Below are positions 5,729-6,576 of a DNA stretch of 6,576 nucleotides, piece after piece. Position 1 is the stretch's first letter, and each line of letters opens with the position of its first letter. Under the pieces are notes generated by a model that had not been told where the DNA came from, did not search any database, and was given only the letters and a program-made list of their open reading frames with translations. This DNA comes from Bacteriovoracaceae bacterium UBA2428 (GTDB lineage: Bacteria; Bdellovibrionota; UBA2428). The translations under genes were made by a program, and so were the position numbers. The DNA lies in NCBI GenBank assembly GCA_002343545.1, contig DDRA01000135.1, forward strand, positions 24,422 through 30,997. Reading direction: 5' to 3'.

Positions 5729-6474
5729 CGTCCGCGACCGCTCCGCGTCGGGCGGGCGATACGATCGCGCTTCCCGTGCTGATTTTGGGAAGCCTGCCGC
5801 TCGGTGAGAAAGACTCCATCGTGCGCCTGATTTCCGCCGAAGAGGGAAAGATCTCGGCCGTCGCGAAAGGCGCCCAGTCTTCCAAGCGCCGTTTCGGCGC
5901 CTCGCTCGATCCCGGCAATTTCGGCACCGCGCATCTCGTCGTCCCCCGTGATCCCGAGGGCGGCGGCGTGGCGCTTTGGCGTCTCGACCGCGTCGATCTG
6001 CGCGAGTCCTTTCCCCACCTGCGGAGTTCCTACTATCGACTGGATTGCGGCCTTTTTGCGGTCGCCTTGATTCGCGATCTGGTGCCGGAGGGGCTCGGGG
6101 ATCCGAGCTTCTTTCGCGGCCTTGGCCGTTTCTTGCGTGATGCCTCATTTCCGGAGCTCGAGAAACTCGGCAAACTTCCCCGCATCGCTTTCTGGCTTTG
6201 GGCGGCTCACCACCTCGGCTACGGGGATTTTGCGGCCGAGATCCTCAAGTCCGGTGCCTGGAGCGAGATCGAGCGCGCGGCGTGGTCCCACGGCCTCGGC
6301 GTGCAAGTTCCGGATTTCGCCAAGCTTTGGACCTTCTTTGCCGACCGCGGAAAAAGCCTGAGCGCCGCACAAGAAATCGCGGTTTATCGAAAATGGGTTG
6401 AAATCACGGGCCTTTCTTGGCCACACTTCGAAAGATGCGTCGGATTTCTTTCTTCCTCGTCACCCTCGTATTGA
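5725..6474 (+). CDS. recO: DNA repair protein RecO
   Basis: RecO acts in the RecF recombination pathway: it binds SSB-coated DNA, anneals strands and, with RecR, loads RecA at gaps. The 249 residues match the usual 230-260. The N-terminal OB fold (about residues 15-90) carries the signature PVLILGSLPLGEKDSIVRL followed by EEGKISAVAKGAQSSKRRFGASLDP. The rest is helical with a family-like layout (SYYRLDCGLFAVALIRDLVPEG, LWAAHHLGYG). The C-terminal half lacks the paired CxxC zinc-finger cysteines found in many RecO proteins; E. coli RecO also lacks them, so this is not evidence of decay. The start is GTG at 5725, overlapping the upstream stop as GTGA with GGAG 10 bases before; a shorter start would cut the OB fold. 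Its product should interact with SSB, whose gene lies about 4 kb away in this window. Confidence 0.93.
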   Translation: MTSATAPRRAGDTIALPVLILGSLPLGEKDSIVRLISAEEGKISAVAKGAQSSKRRFGASLDPGNFGTAHLVVPRDPEGGGVALWRLDRVDLRESFPHLRSSYYRLDCGLFAVALIRDLVPEGLGDPSFFRGLGRFLRDASFPELEKLGKLPRIAFWLWAAHHLGYGDFAAEILKSGAWSEIERAAWSHGLGVQVPDFAKLWTFFADRGKSLSAAQEIAVYRKWVEITGLSWPHFERCVGFLSSSSPSY

Positions 6475-6576
6475 CCTCGTCGAGCTTCGCGCAAACGAAG
6501 CCGCAGTCTCTACCCGCCAAATCGTTCCGGGTTTGCGATCAGGCCTTCTCGCTGGAGGTCGCGGACAAGCCCGAGT
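6435..6576 (+). CDS. Exported protein with signal peptide, N-terminal fragment (3' truncated by window edge)
   Basis: An ATG at 6435 opens a frame that stays open to the window end (47 complete codons) in a different frame from recO, overlapping its last 40 bases. The N-terminus MRRISFFLVTLVLTSSSFAQ is a textbook Sec signal peptide: two Arg, a hydrophobic core, then Ser-Phe-Ala before a predicted cleavage ahead of Gln20. There is no lipobox cysteine. The mature part begins QTKPQSLPAKSFRVCDQAFSLEV in outline, with a single Cys34, and matches no family I recognise from so few residues. The ribosome site is weak (CGAAAG just upstream), consistent with translation coupled to recO. A periplasmic, outer-membrane or secreted product is likely; function unknown. 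Confidence 0.75.
   Translation, partial: MRRISFFLVTLVLTSSSFAQTKPQSLPAKSFRVCDQAFSLEVADKPE

Noticed and set aside
6025..6474. RecO C-terminus suspected of being degenerate for lack of zinc-finger cysteines
   Set aside because: Length is normal and some functional RecO proteins, including that of E. coli, lack the CxxC pairs; no frameshift is visible.

Overview
The window is GC-rich, tightly packed bacterial DNA with seven complete or 5'-truncated genes and one gene cut at the right edge. The set (Lon, SSB, RecO, nucleotide-sugar and glycosyltransferase genes, a signal-peptide protein) fits a Gram-negative-type bacterium with an envelope polysaccharide. A member of the former Deltaproteobacteria/Bdellovibrionota is possible, but this is only an impression from the Lon sequence and composition. 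No rRNA, tRNA, insertion sequence, CRISPR array or phage gene is visible.

Layout, left to right. The 3' half of lon (+) ends in a hairpin terminator and converges on ssb (-). To the right of ssb, and transcribed towards it, lies a minus-strand run: a UDP-glucuronate decarboxylase-like gene (uxs), a WbbL/rhamnosyltransferase-like GT2 glycosyltransferase, a second GT2 enzyme with a DQDDIW motif, then ssb. The first three overlap at stop/start codons (ATGA and TTGA), so they look translationally coupled. ssb follows after a 61-base leader with a near-perfect Shine-Dalgarno. Diverging from uxs with only 15 bp between the start codons, a multi-pass membrane protein of the LPG_synthase_TM/flippase-like family (+) is coupled by a GTGA overlap to recO (+). 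The 3' end of recO is overlapped by a new gene encoding a signal peptide, which runs off the window.

Reading as a whole. A small sugar module (nucleotide-sugar synthesis, two sugar transferases and, divergently, a possible lipid/glycan membrane protein) sits between three genome-maintenance genes (lon, ssb, recO). The sugar genes plausibly add xylose and deoxyhexose-type residues to a surface glycan; the actual sugars cannot be read from sequence. RecO normally works with SSB through the SSB C-terminal tip. The SSB here lacks the usual acidic DDDIPF-type tip, which is the most checkable oddity in the window. Nothing here amounts to a clearly new system. The noteworthy points are the SSB tail, the mixing of ssb and recO with glycan genes, a Ser/basic tail on Lon, and the compact divergent start region.
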